Source of the DNA: CAG-873 sp910578365
Lineage (GTDB): Bacteria; Bacteroidota; Bacteroidia; Bacteroidales; Muribaculaceae
Direction: 5' to 3'
DNA length: 64,000 nucleotides
Assembly: GCA_951635545.1 (NCBI GenBank)
Contig: OX620685.1
Coordinates: forward strand, 3,100,001-3,164,000
Positions within the stretch are counted from its first letter, which is position 1. Every line of letters starts with the position of its first letter. The notes under the pieces were generated by a model. That model was not told where the DNA came from, made no database searches, and worked only from the letters and a program-made list of their open reading frames with translations. A program made the position numbers and the translations under genes. Positions 35,892-45,033 of the stretch are shown in pieces.

Positions 35892-36476
35892 TTATTCGCC
35901 TACAGCCACTTTTGCATGGCGCAGAACCTTGTCGTTGATGGTATAGCCTTTCTGCGTGGTGTCTATCACCTTGCCTTTAAGGTCTTCGCTCGGAGCCGGT
36001 ATGGTAGCGATTGCTTCGTGAAGATCGGCATCGAAATCCATGCCGGTCGATTCCATGGCTTTGACACCGTTCTGTTCGAGGTACTTAACCAGTTTGTTGT
36101 AAATCAGCTCCATGCCTTCGCGAATGGCATTGGGGTCTTCGCTGTCGCGAGTAGCCTCAAGGCCTCGTTCAAAATCATCTACAATCGGGAGCAGACCGGC
36201 CAAAATCTTTTCGTTGCCGTTTTTGAGCAGGTCTTCTTTCTCGCGACGCACACGTTTGCGGAAGTTGTCGAAATCGGCCATAAGAAACATATAGTCTTTC
36301 TTCTCCTTCTCTACAGCCGCCTGGGCTTCGTCGAGCTGTTTGCGCAGTGCTTCCATCTCGCCAAGTTCTTCATTAAGGGCATCGGCAAGTTCAGTCTGTT
36401 CGTTATCGGTATCCAGAATATCGTCCACTACTTCCGGTTCTTCCTGGGACTTTTGATTATGTTTGTCGTATTTCAT
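35892..36476 (-). CDS. grpE: Nucleotide exchange factor GrpE
   Basis: Releases ADP from DnaK. Residues ~45-110 form the long coiled-coil stalk (LGEMEALRKQLDEAQAAVEKEKKD), followed by FDNFRKRVRREKEDL and the GrpE beta-domain with the signature DADLHEAIATIPA and KGYTINDKVLRHAKVAV. The start MKYDKHNQKSQEEPE at 36476 gives 194 residues; the frame is open 60 bases further but that extension lacks family character. It forms a grpE-dnaJ operon with dnaJ. No CIRCE element was seen upstream; a TCACTTTG box about 50 bases before the start is the best promoter candidate. Confidence 0.94.
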   Translation of the reverse strand: MKYDKHNQKSQEEPEVVDDILDTDNEQTELADALNEELGEMEALRKQLDEAQAAVEKEKKDYMFLMADFDNFRKRVRREKEDLLKNGNEKILAGLLPIVDDFERGLEATRDSEDPNAIREGMELIYNKLVKYLEQNGVKAMESTGMDFDADLHEAIATIPAPSEDLKGKVIDTTQKGYTINDKVLRHAKVAVGE

Positions 36477-36592
36477 ATCTTTTTTAGTATGTTTTATCGA
36501 GTTGTGTAATGCAAAAACTTTGCCAAAGTGACACACTCAAGCAAGTATTTTATAATAAAAACAAAAACAAGTCAATAACGTTCAACGTCGTT

Positions 36593-38614
36593 TTACCATT
36601 GCAAGCTGAATGTGCTGTCAGCGGCATTATGAACGGCAACCCCGGCTTTGCGGCAGTCGGTTTCGTAGCGTCTGCGCCGTTTTTTCGACAGGCCTGATGT
36701 AAGAATCACGCACCGCGGACTCATCTTATGTACCAATTCGGCAATATTCAGATTTTTATTCGTGCCTACCACGACATAATCCGCTTGCAGCGGTATTATA
36801 TCGTCGGCATCTTTTGCTATCCACAGGGTATATGGACCGGCATGGAGCAGACTGCCATTGCGGCCGAAGCCATCAGCACGCATGTCGACACTGTCGCACA
36901 GACTGAAATTGCCGTGGCAGCGACGCATCCTCAACCATGTTTCGTAGCGCCTGCTGCATGCCGACAATGTCGCATGAGTGGCAGGCGCGCTGCCTTCGCA
37001 ATACAGCATGGCTGCTTCGCCCTGACGCATTATTACACGGGTTTCGGCGCTGTGGGAGGGTATGTACAGCTCGCCGTATGGATTCTTTTCGGCAAAGACT
37101 CTCTGCGCCCCCAGTGACAGCAATACACATATTGCCGCCATAATCCACGGCAGATGTCTGCGACGGTTCAGCGCCACAGCCACAAGGATAATTGCCATAG
37201 CAAGCAGCAATGCCGTAACGATTGTTGGATATATCCCGGTGATTTCGGTATGAGGCAAGCCGGTGAGCATGCGGCAGAAACGGTAGGCGAAGCTGTATAG
37301 CCCGTCGAGGGTCCACACCAGTATTCCGCAACTGCCGCCACATACAGCAATCAGCGACAGTACCGCTCCTCCGCCGATTATAAGCGACGATATCAGTGTT
37401 ATAACCGCATTGGCCGGGAGGAACAACAGCGGAAAGCTATGGAAGTACATGGCCGATACCACTGCTGTGCCGAGTACTGCCGCCACGGGTACCGTGATTA
37501 TCGACATTAGCAGATGCGGGTAACGGCGCCGTCGGCTGAACGGGTTAAGCTGCTCGGCGAATGCCATCAGTCCTGCTACAGCAGTGAACGAAAGCTGGAA
37601 TCCCGGCGAATACAGCAGCCCCGGATTCCATACAAGCATCACCAACGCGGCGGCGGCCAGTGTGTTGAATCCCACACCCTGCCGCTGCATCATTTTGCCG
37701 CCAAGTACTATACTCAGCATCAGGGCCGCCCTGACTGCCGATGCCGGCATACCGCTGACAAGTACATAGAACCACACAGCTGCCAATATCGCTACATGGC
37801 GCCAGCGTGCGTACCTGCGCCACAGACGCAGCGGATATAGAAGCAGTGAAGCCAGTCCGGCGAACAACGCCACATGGAAACCACTCAGGGCCAGCAGATG
37901 AGCCAGGCCGAGGGTGCGGAATGTTTCACGCACATCGGGCGACAGGTTATTGTCATCGCCGCATACGGTGGCTACTACAAAATCGGCGGTGCGTTCGCTC
38001 AGGCCCGATAGATATATGGCATCGGCCAGATTGTTGCGGTATTGGCGCAGTCGCTCACCGATGCCGCTGCCGGGAGTGACTACGCAAAAGCCGTCGCTCC
38101 CGGCAGTCATAATGGCCGAAACGCGGTCGACGGCAGCAAAGGCAGCATAGTCGGTTTCGTATGGAAGTCCGTCGAATTTAGCGGCATCGCGCAGATAGCC
38201 TTCCGCATGTACCCGCGACCCTATGCCGGCCTCATCGGCATGGCACAGGAGTGAAATCCAAATCCGCACAGGGCTGTCGAGCCCCACGCCTCCGATGGTA
38301 TCTGCGGCAACAAGCAGACGGCTGTAGTCGCCCGACGGTACTATGCGCAGTACTTTGGCACTCAGCTTCACATTGCTGCCGTGCATGCTCGCAGGCAATG
38401 AAGCCGAGGCATGTACCGAGGCACAAAACCATCCGGCGGCAATAGCCAGCACACCAAAAGTGTAGAATCTGTCAGGGAAGTACAGCAGCGCTACGCACAC
38501 CGCGGCGATGATGGCTACCAGATACCATTGCACCCCAAAACCGAACAGCAGGATTCCTGCCATGTATCCTATTGTTACAGGTACGACAGGAATCCTGCTG
38601 TATGGGGCTTTCAT
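36593..38614 (-). CDS. ComEC/Rec2-family DNA uptake membrane protein
   Basis: Predicted inner-membrane channel for single-stranded DNA entry. Residues ~10-60 are hydrophobic, ~80-190 the soluble N-terminal OB-like domain (DUF4131 region), and ~215-500 the multi-helix competence domain with the family motif LGLAHLLALSGFHVALFAGL and LVSGMPASAVRAALM. The last ~150 residues (YGELYIPSHSAETRVIM...) are soluble. A full metallo-beta-lactamase domain is absent, as in many 650-700-residue Bacteroidetes homologues. It is the last gene of the aroE-yeiH-comEC series (12-13-base spacings). Whether this organism is naturally competent is unknown. Confidence 0.88.
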   Translation of the reverse strand: MKAPYSRIPVVPVTIGYMAGILLFGFGVQWYLVAIIAAVCVALLYFPDRFYTFGVLAIAAGWFCASVHASASLPASMHGSNVKLSAKVLRIVPSGDYSRLLVAADTIGGVGLDSPVRIWISLLCHADEAGIGSRVHAEGYLRDAAKFDGLPYETDYAAFAAVDRVSAIMTAGSDGFCVVTPGSGIGERLRQYRNNLADAIYLSGLSERTADFVVATVCGDDNNLSPDVRETFRTLGLAHLLALSGFHVALFAGLASLLLYPLRLWRRYARWRHVAILAAVWFYVLVSGMPASAVRAALMLSIVLGGKMMQRQGVGFNTLAAAALVMLVWNPGLLYSPGFQLSFTAVAGLMAFAEQLNPFSRRRRYPHLLMSIITVPVAAVLGTAVVSAMYFHSFPLLFLPANAVITLISSLIIGGGAVLSLIAVCGGSCGILVWTLDGLYSFAYRFCRMLTGLPHTEITGIYPTIVTALLLAMAIILVAVALNRRRHLPWIMAAICVLLSLGAQRVFAEKNPYGELYIPSHSAETRVIMRQGEAAMLYCEGSAPATHATLSACSRRYETWLRMRRCHGNFSLCDSVDMRADGFGRNGSLLHAGPYTLWIAKDADDIIPLQADYVVVGTNKNLNIAELVHKMSPRCVILTSGLSKKRRRRYETDCRKAGVAVHNAADSTFSLQW

Positions 38615-38626
38615 TCTGTATTGCGC

Positions 38627-39616
38627 TTAGGGTATCGTAGACTCTACTACAAACAGGCTGCCTACGCCTATTACAATCCATAGCAGCACAGCCAGAAGCA
38701 GCGGCTTGACGCCGACCTGCTTTACTGTGGCCAGCGACAGCGAGGCGCCAATCATAAACAGGGTCACCACCATGCCGCGTTTGGCAATCCACACCATAAT
38801 ATCAACAAACCACTGTGGTATGGGCAGATATGTGTTTGCAACCATGGCGAGAATGAATATGAATATGAACCATGGTATGGAAATCTTGCTGCCCTTTTCG
38901 CGGAATATAAACATGGTGACAAGGGCAAGCGGGATTATCCAAAGGGCGCGGGTAAGTTTAATCAGTGTGGCAATCTGTAGAGCTTCCTCTCCGTAGCTTT
39001 CACCTGCGCCTACCACCGACGAAGTGTCGTGGATGGCAATGGCTGCCCAGGTGCCGAACTGCTGCTGGCTCATATCAAGCAGGTGGCCAATCGGCGGAAA
39101 TATAAACAGAGCTATCGCATTGAGTATGAAAATAACGCCCAGCGACACTGCCATTTCATTTTCATTAGCCTTCAGCACCGGACCTACTGCCGCAATGGCC
39201 GAGCCGCCGCAGATGGCCGTACCCGACGAAATCAGGTAACTGGTCTTGCGGTTGATGTGCAGCCAGTAACCGCCCAGAACTCCGAGTGTCATTACGCCTA
39301 CAACGCTTACTACAGTAAACATCATGCCCTCGGAACCCGATTTGAGCGATTCCTGCAGATTCATGTTAAATCCGAGGCAGACCACTGCTATCTGCAGCAG
39401 ATATTTCGAACACTTTTTGTTGAATTTCGGGCACGGGTTCTTCATGCAGAAAGCAAATACAAGGCCTGCTAAAAGTGCCAAAGGTGCGTTTACTATCGGA
39501 AGCCCGAGTTTATCCCAAGGAATTAGAATAATCGCTATCGCTGCAATATAAATAATCAACGGCCGGCTGATAACTGTTTTTTCTTCGTTCAGATTGATTC
39601 CTTTTTTTTCTTTCAT
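38627..39616 (-). CDS. YeiH-family (UPF0324) putative sulfate exporter
   Basis: Integral membrane protein of 329 residues with about ten helices. Family landmarks: LQIAVVCLGFNMNL, SSGTAICGGSAIAAVGPV, and the IHDTSSVVGAG motif with ALQIATLIKLTRALWI. The related YeiH/PSE family is proposed to export sulfate or sulfonate; no direct evidence for the substrate here. Located between aroE and comEC on the minus strand with very short gaps, so probably co-transcribed from the aroE promoter. Confidence 0.86.
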   Translation of the reverse strand: MKEKKGINLNEEKTVISRPLIIYIAAIAIILIPWDKLGLPIVNAPLALLAGLVFAFCMKNPCPKFNKKCSKYLLQIAVVCLGFNMNLQESLKSGSEGMMFTVVSVVGVMTLGVLGGYWLHINRKTSYLISSGTAICGGSAIAAVGPVLKANENEMAVSLGVIFILNAIALFIFPPIGHLLDMSQQQFGTWAAIAIHDTSSVVGAGESYGEEALQIATLIKLTRALWIIPLALVTMFIFREKGSKISIPWFIFIFILAMVANTYLPIPQWFVDIMVWIAKRGMVVTLFMIGASLSLATVKQVGVKPLLLAVLLWIVIGVGSLFVVESTIP

Positions 39617-39629
39617 TTTGGTTTATAAT

Positions 39630-40385
39630 TTATAATCTGAAAATGCGCCACGACTCGAAAGCCTGCAGAAGCAGCATTTCAAGGCCGTTTTTTGTTTCGG
39701 CCCCTTGCTTTGATGCAAGGCGCATGAATTCGGTTATTTCGGGGTTGTACACCAGGTCGTATGCCAGATGGTCGGGCGTGAACAGTCCGTAAGGCACAGG
39801 AGGGGCCTCGCCTATATGCGGATACATGCCCAATGGTGTGGCATTTACTACAATCTTATGCTCGGCCATCACGGTGGCATCAATGTCGGCATAGCTTATA
39901 TATCCGGGACCGGGACGGCGCGACACAAGGGTTGCTTTCAGCCCCAGGCGTTCGAATCCGGCCATACATGCAGTCGCTGCTCCGCCGGTGCCCAGTATCA
40001 GAGCCGCCTTACGGCCTTTGAGTACAGGCTCCAGCGAGTCGGCAAAGCCCTGTACATCGCTGTTATAGCCTTTCATTACCGGATTTTTGCCTGGATGCCG
40101 TATAATCTTTATTACATTTACAGCCTGGACTTTGTCGGCGAGAGGGTCGAGAGATTCCATCATCGGAATCACATCGCGCTTATAAGGGCTTGTGACATTC
40201 AGCCCTGACAATGCCGGATATTCGGCCAGAAGCCGTGGCAACTCAGCCACAGAGTCGATTTCGAAATTCAGATAACGGGCATCTATACCCTCGGCTTTGA
40301 ACTTGCGATTAAAAAAATCGGCGGATAACGAATGGCCAAGAGGTTTGCCTATAAGGCCGTATAGTTTCATGTAAGCGTATGCCAT
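39630..40385 (-). CDS. aroE: Shikimate dehydrogenase
   Basis: NADPH-dependent reduction of 3-dehydroshikimate to shikimate. Visible are the substrate-binding KLYGLIGKPLGHSLSADFFN, the catalytic-lysine motif LNVTSPYKRDVIP, GYNSDVQGF with the second catalytic Asp, the nucleotide loop LILGTGGAATACMAGF and the end GLEMLLLQAFESWRIF. The first ATG gives 251 residues; a second ATG five codons later (40370, MKLYGLIG) better matches family starts, and both fit the -7 box at 40402-40409. First gene of the minus-strand aroE-yeiH-comEC series. A second aromatic-pathway enzyme lies at 4-5 kb. Confidence 0.92.
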   Translation of the reverse strand: MAYAYMKLYGLIGKPLGHSLSADFFNRKFKAEGIDARYLNFEIDSVAELPRLLAEYPALSGLNVTSPYKRDVIPMMESLDPLADKVQAVNVIKIIRHPGKNPVMKGYNSDVQGFADSLEPVLKGRKAALILGTGGAATACMAGFERLGLKATLVSRRPGPGYISYADIDATVMAEHKIVVNATPLGMYPHIGEAPPVPYGLFTPDHLAYDLVYNPEITEFMRLASKQGAETKNGLEMLLLQAFESWRIFRL

Positions 40386-40401
40386 GACATAAAATTTTGT
40401 G

Positions 40402-40409
40402 CAAAGTTA
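40402..40409 (-). promoter_or_regulatory. -7 box of aroE
   Basis: TAACTTTG on the minus strand, 16 bases before the first ATG. The divergent guaB box TAACTTTG is at 40453-40460. Confidence 0.5.
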
Positions 40410-40452
40410 CAAAAAGTAGCGTTTACTTGTATGCCAAATCAATAAAAATTCG

Positions 40453-40460
40453 TAACTTTG
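40453..40460 (+). promoter_or_regulatory. -7 box of guaB
   Basis: TAACTTTG giving a leader of about 67 bases before the guaB ATG. No clear -33 box. No known purine riboswitch core was recognised in the leader. Confidence 0.5.
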
Positions 40461-40531
40461 TGGGCAATAAAAACGGCAGACTTGTCTACTGACCGTATAT
40501 CAATCGATATCACATATATAAAAATAATAAT

Positions 40532-42010
40532 ATGTCGTTTATTGCTGACCGCGTAAAAATGGAAGGACTCACCTTTGACGATGTCCTCCTTATTCCGGCT
40601 TATTCGGAAGTACTCCCTCGTGACGTAAAACTTACAACTCGTTTCTCGCGCAACATCACCTTGAACGTACCCCTGGTTTCAGCCGCCATGGATACCGTAA
40701 CCGAAGCACAGCTGGCTATTGCCATAGCCCGTGAAGGCGGCATAGGTGTAATTCACAAAAACATGCCTATTGCCGAGCAGGCCCGCCAGGTACATGCGGT
40801 GAAGCGTGCAGAAAACGGCATGATTTATGACCCCGTGACTATTCTGCGCGGTTCTTCAGTAAAAGACGCCCTCGACATGATGGAGGAATATCACATTGGC
40901 GGTATTCCTGTTGTGGATGAAAATGGTATGCTCGTTGGCATCGTTACCAACCGCGACCTCCGCTTTGAGTCCAACCTCGGACGCCCTATCGACGAGGTTA
41001 TGACTTCGAAAGATATTATCACCACCGACCAAAGCACCAACCTTGAGGAGGCCGCCCGCATACTGCAGCGACACAAAATCGAGAAACTGCCCGTTGTCGA
41101 TTCCAAGGGCAAGCTCGTGGGACTGGTGACTTACAAGGATATAACCAAAGCCAAGGACAAGCCCAACGCATGCAAGGATAATCTCGGACGCCTACGTGTG
41201 GCAGCCGGCATCGGTGTCACTCCCGATTCGATGGAGCGCGCCGACGCACTCGTGGCCGCCGGAGTCGACGCCCTGGTAATCGACACCGCCCACGGCCACA
41301 GCAAAGGTGTGATAGGAGTACTTCGTGCCGTAAAGGAAAAATACCCCCATATTGACGTGGTAGTAGGTAACATCGCTACCGGCGACGCCGCCAGATACCT
41401 TGTTGAAAACGGCGCCGACGGCGTAAAAGTTGGCATTGGCCCGGGCTCGATATGCACCACCCGCGTAATAGCAGGTGTGGGTGTACCCCAGTTGTCGGCT
41501 GTTTACGATGTAGCCAAGGCTCTGGCAGGCACGGATGTGCCTCTGATTGCCGACGGCGGTATTCGATATTCGGGCGATATTGTAAAAGCTCTCGCGGCAG
41601 GCGCGCACTCCGTAATGCTCGGCGGCATGCTGGCCGGCGTGGAGGAATCACCCGGCGACACCATCATCTACAATGGCCGTAAATACAAATCATATCGAGG
41701 CATGGGTTCGCTTGAAGCCATGGAGAAGGGTTCGAAAGACCGCTATTTTCAGGGCAACGAAACCGACGCCAAGAAACTCGTGCCGGAAGGCATCGCAGCC
41801 CGCGTACCCTACAAAGGCCTGCTCTACGAAGTGGTATACCAGATGCTTGGCGGTCTGCGCGCCGGCATGGGCTATTGCGGCGCCGCCGACATCGAAGCCC
41901 TGCATAACGCCAAATTCACCCGCATCACCAATGCCGGCGTGGCTGAAAGCCATCCGCACGATGTAGCCATCACATCCGAAGCCCCCAACTACAGCACATC
42001 GCAGCGCTAA
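40532..42010 (+). CDS. guaB: IMP dehydrogenase
   Basis: Rate-limiting step of GTP synthesis, IMP to XMP with NAD. The 492-residue TIM barrel begins with GLTFDDVLLIPAYSEVLPRDV. Two CBS domains are inserted at ~95-210 (ILRGSSVKDALDMMEEYHIGGIPVV; IITTDQSTNLEEAARILQRHKIEKLPVV). The catalytic cysteine is C308 in GPGSICTTR, and the mobile flap contains GMGSLEAMEKGSKDRYFQ. Length and order are standard for bacterial enzymes. It is monocistronic with its own promoter and terminator. Confidence 0.96.
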   Translation: MSFIADRVKMEGLTFDDVLLIPAYSEVLPRDVKLTTRFSRNITLNVPLVSAAMDTVTEAQLAIAIAREGGIGVIHKNMPIAEQARQVHAVKRAENGMIYDPVTILRGSSVKDALDMMEEYHIGGIPVVDENGMLVGIVTNRDLRFESNLGRPIDEVMTSKDIITTDQSTNLEEAARILQRHKIEKLPVVDSKGKLVGLVTYKDITKAKDKPNACKDNLGRLRVAAGIGVTPDSMERADALVAAGVDALVIDTAHGHSKGVIGVLRAVKEKYPHIDVVVGNIATGDAARYLVENGADGVKVGIGPGSICTTRVIAGVGVPQLSAVYDVAKALAGTDVPLIADGGIRYSGDIVKALAAGAHSVMLGGMLAGVEESPGDTIIYNGRKYKSYRGMGSLEAMEKGSKDRYFQGNETDAKKLVPEGIAARVPYKGLLYEVVYQMLGGLRAGMGYCGAADIEALHNAKFTRITNAGVAESHPHDVAITSEAPNYSTSQR

Positions 42011-42033
42011 TAAGTGCGATATAATATAATAAA

Positions 42034-42076
42034 AGTCGTGGCATCTGATTCATTTTGATGCCGCGACTCTTATTTT
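42034..42076 (+). terminator. Intrinsic terminator of guaB
   Basis: AGTCGTGGCATC pairs with GATGCCGCGACT (one wobble) over an 11-base loop, followed by a T-rich tract. Confidence 0.8.
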
Positions 42077-42144
42077 CTTATATCAAGGCATAATAAACAC
42101 ATGGCGTTTCCGTTATAACGAGTAGTGAAAAAACGCAACAACTG

Positions 42145-44043
42145 ATGAAAAAGTATTTTGTTTCGGCAGCAGTGCTCGGAGCCGTGCTCCTGGCAGTAAG
42201 CGCCAAAAATAACGACCCCGTGCTGATGACAGTCAACGGCAAAAAAGTGCCGCTGAGCGAATTCGAATATCTATACAAGAAAAACAATTCGCAGCAACTT
42301 CAGCCCCAGACCATCGACGAATATGTCGATATGTTTGTGAACTACAAGCTCAAGGTAGCTGACGCCGAGGCCGCCGGACTCGACACCACTGAGGCGTTCA
42401 ATCAGGAACTGACCAAATACTGCAACGATCTCGCCCGCCCATATCTGCGCGACCAGGCCCTCGCCGACTCGCTTGCAAGGGCAAGCTACGAGCATAATCT
42501 TGAAACAGTGACCGTAAGCCATATTATGCTCTCCGCCGGCCAGAATGCCGACGAATACAACAAGGCTTACGCTACCCTCGATTCGCTGCGCAGCGACATT
42601 ATTGCAGGAAAAACCACCTTTGAAGACGTTGCCTCGATATATTCGGTCGACCGCGGTTCGAAAGTGCGCGGAGGATTTATGGGTCCTGTGATTGCGGGAC
42701 GCTTACCCTGGGCCTTCGAAGACATGGCGTACAACACCAAGGTTGGCGAGATAAGCCCTATTGTAAACTCCGGATTCGGCCTGCACATTATCCGTGTGGA
42801 AAAGCGTGAACCGGCCAAAGGCGAAGTGCATGCGGCTCACATTCTTAAACTGACACGCGACGTGCCCGAAGACCGCATAGCGGCCATTGAGGCTGAAATA
42901 GACTCGATTTACGAGGTCGTAAGCGCACCCGACGCGAATTTCGCCGAAGTTGCCAAACGCGAATCACAGGACCCCGGTTCGGCCCGCAAAGGCGGTGACC
43001 TCGGCTGGTTCGGTCCCGGCATGATGGTACAGCCCTTCGACAGCATTTCGTTCGCGCTGGCCAACGGCGAAATTTCAAAGCCGTTCAAAACTTCATTCGG
43101 CTACCATATTATAAAGCGATATGATCATCGCGGTGTAGCCGGCTTCGACGAAATGCGCGAACAGATCAACAAGATGATGGAACGTGACATTCGCGGTGTG
43201 ATGCCCGAGCAGCGCCGCCTCGAACAGCTGGCCAAGGAATTCAAAGCCGAACTCAATCCTGCTTCGTTTGATGCCTACGTAGCCAACAACGGCGACAAAA
43301 AACTGGCCGCATATACCATCAACGGCAAAGCAGTGACCGTAGCCTCGATTGCCGACAAGCTCAACGCCACAGGTATTGCGCCCACCGAGCCCAAGGCTTT
43401 GGCCGAAGCGCTTAGCCAGCTGGCACAGGCCAATATGTATGAAGATGTATTGAAATTGGCCCGTGAGCAGCTACTTCAGACAAACGCCGATTACCGCAAT
43501 CTCACCAATGAGTATCGCGACGGTATTCTGATGTTCGAGATTTCGAACCGCAATGTCTGGGACCGTGCGGCAAAAGACACCGAAGGTCTGGAGAACTTCT
43601 TCCGCGCTCATCGCGAAAACTACAAGTTTGAGTCGCCCAAATACAAAGCTTTCATAGTGTTTGCAACATGCGATTCGACCATGAACGAGGCCAAGGAATA
43701 CGCCGAGTCGCTGGGTACTCCCGACCCTGCCACTTTCGCACGCCTGATGACCGACAAATTCGGACGTGAAATTAAAGTGGAACGTGTAATCGCAGCCAAA
43801 GGCGAAAACCCCATCACCGACTTCCTTGGTTTCGGTATGTCCAAGCCCGCGCCTGGCAACTCACGCTGGAACTTCTACTTCCCCGTTGCCGGCAAGGTTA
43901 TCGACGCTCCCGAGGATGCGGCTGATGTGAAAGGCGCTGTAACCAACGACTACCAGAGCGAACTCGAACGCGAGTGGCTCGACCGTATTCACAAGAAATA
44001 CAAGGTAAAGGTGAACAAAAAAGTACTCAAAGAGGTTAAATAA
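42145..44043 (+). CDS. Periplasmic peptidyl-prolyl isomerase with two parvulin domains (PpiD/SurA type)
   Basis: Predicted exported foldase and chaperone for outer-membrane proteins. The N-terminus MKKYFVSAAVLGAVLLAVSA is a signal peptide. A helical SurA-like N-domain follows (VPLSEFEYLYKKNN). The first parvulin domain is ~125-225 (VTVSHIMLSAGQ... GFGLHIIRVEKREP), the second ~230-335 (EVHAAHILKL... GGDLGWFGPGMMVQPFD... GYHIIKRYDHRG). The remaining ~290 residues are a helical and soluble extension that makes the protein longer (632 residues) than SurA. First of three adjacent SurA/PpiC-related genes preceding an OstA gene. Confidence 0.87.
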   Translation: MKKYFVSAAVLGAVLLAVSAKNNDPVLMTVNGKKVPLSEFEYLYKKNNSQQLQPQTIDEYVDMFVNYKLKVADAEAAGLDTTEAFNQELTKYCNDLARPYLRDQALADSLARASYEHNLETVTVSHIMLSAGQNADEYNKAYATLDSLRSDIIAGKTTFEDVASIYSVDRGSKVRGGFMGPVIAGRLPWAFEDMAYNTKVGEISPIVNSGFGLHIIRVEKREPAKGEVHAAHILKLTRDVPEDRIAAIEAEIDSIYEVVSAPDANFAEVAKRESQDPGSARKGGDLGWFGPGMMVQPFDSISFALANGEISKPFKTSFGYHIIKRYDHRGVAGFDEMREQINKMMERDIRGVMPEQRRLEQLAKEFKAELNPASFDAYVANNGDKKLAAYTINGKAVTVASIADKLNATGIAPTEPKALAEALSQLAQANMYEDVLKLAREQLLQTNADYRNLTNEYRDGILMFEISNRNVWDRAAKDTEGLENFFRAHRENYKFESPKYKAFIVFATCDSTMNEAKEYAESLGTPDPATFARLMTDKFGREIKVERVIAAKGENPITDFLGFGMSKPAPGNSRWNFYFPVAGKVIDAPEDAADVKGAVTNDYQSELEREWLDRIHKKYKVKVNKKVLKEVK

Positions 44044-44050
44044 CACAGTA

Positions 44051-44079
44051 AGCCCCGCCTCCATCGGCGGGGCTTTTTC
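44051..44079 (+). terminator. Intrinsic terminator between the first and second isomerase genes
   Basis: AGCCCCGCC pairs perfectly with GGCGGGGCT over a 6-base loop and is followed by five T, although the next gene starts only ~7 bases later. No separate promoter for that gene was seen, so this probably acts as a partial terminator that lowers downstream expression. Confidence 0.75.
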
Positions 44080-44085
44080 AATATT

Positions 44086-44940
44086 ATGCAAATCAGAATA
44101 TCCACAGCCCTTGTAGCCGCACTGCTGCTTGCCTCCTGCTACAACAGAGCCGGAGAAAAGACCGCGCAGGAGAAACCGGTGGCCCGTGTCGGCAAAGCCA
44201 CCCTCAGCCGAAGCGACATCGTAGCCAATGTGCCGCCCGGCATGAGCGAAGCCGACAGCATTGAATATGTGCGCCGCTACGTCAACAACTGGGTCGACCG
44301 TGAACTGGTCGACCAGGCCGCACTGCCGGTACTTGATATGGCAGAAATCGACCGCCGTGTGGAGAAATACCGCCGTGACCTCATTACGGCCGAATATCGT
44401 CGCTATAGGTTCGATACAAGTGCCGACACGGCATTTACCGACAAAGAACTGAAAGAATACTACAACCGCCACAAGGAACTGTTTACCGTCGGACATCCCA
44501 TGGTCAAAGGCATATATCTGAAAGTTCCCGACCATGCCGCCGACCTGCGCGAAATCCGCCGTCTGCTGCAGCATGGCGGCAAAGCCGACATCGACCGGCT
44601 CGAGGGTATGGTAGCGGGTACGGCCATCCATTACGACTACTTCCGCGACACATGGGTGGAATGGCGCAGCATAGAGCAACTTATACCCACACGCTTTGCC
44701 ACGGAGCCTATGGCGGTGTTCCGCGGTCAGAAGATGCTCGACCTCAGTATTGGAGGCTTCACTTACTTGCTGAAAGTCGACAGCTATCTGCCGAGCGGCA
44801 ATCCCCTGCCCTACGAACAGGCTCTGCCTCAGATACATCAGCGACTCACCAACCGGGCCCGCATGAATTTCGACGCCACCTTCCAACAACTTCTGCGCAA
44901 GGAAGCGGAGGACAAGGGTATCGTTGAAATCAGTCTATGA
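44086..44940 (+). CDS. SurA/PpiC-like periplasmic lipoprotein lacking an evident parvulin domain
   Basis: Predicted periplasmic chaperone. The N-terminus MQIRISTALVAALLLASC is a lipoprotein signal with lipobox LASC. Residues ~33-150 resemble the helical SurA N-domain (VARVGKATLSRSDIVANVPPG, VRRYVNNWVDRELVDQAALP, YYNRHKELFTVGHPMVKGIYL). The family's isomerase core motifs (GGDLGWF, HIIRV) are not visible, so catalysis is doubtful. Length 284 residues. It sits between two true parvulin-domain proteins, suggesting a specialised holdase partner. The call to the SurA family rests on the N-domain and context. Confidence 0.7.
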   Translation: MQIRISTALVAALLLASCYNRAGEKTAQEKPVARVGKATLSRSDIVANVPPGMSEADSIEYVRRYVNNWVDRELVDQAALPVLDMAEIDRRVEKYRRDLITAEYRRYRFDTSADTAFTDKELKEYYNRHKELFTVGHPMVKGIYLKVPDHAADLREIRRLLQHGGKADIDRLEGMVAGTAIHYDYFRDTWVEWRSIEQLIPTRFATEPMAVFRGQKMLDLSIGGFTYLLKVDSYLPSGNPLPYEQALPQIHQRLTNRARMNFDATFQQLLRKEAEDKGIVEISL

Positions 44941-44948
44941 TGAACCAA

Positions 44949-44976
44949 TTTAACATTTAACATTTAACATTTAACA
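44949..44976 (+). repeat. Tandem heptamer repeat, four copies of TTTAACA
   Basis: Four exact, uninterrupted copies lie in the 93-base gap between two foldase genes, about 20 bases before a TTACTTTG box that may start the next gene. Copy-number change would alter the spacing upstream of that promoter. Confidence 0.85.
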
Positions 44977-45033
44977 TTATATTTCAGAAAAAATAGCTTA
45001 CTTTGCAACTTAAAATCATATCATCACAAAGAA

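Noticed and set aside
40460..40531. Possible purine riboswitch in the guaB leader
   Set aside because: No conserved riboswitch core or terminator/antiterminator pair could be recognised in about 70 bases.
43861..44889. 342-codon minus-strand frame across two foldase genes
   Set aside because: Spans two real plus-strand genes and their terminator; composition is that of an antisense shadow.
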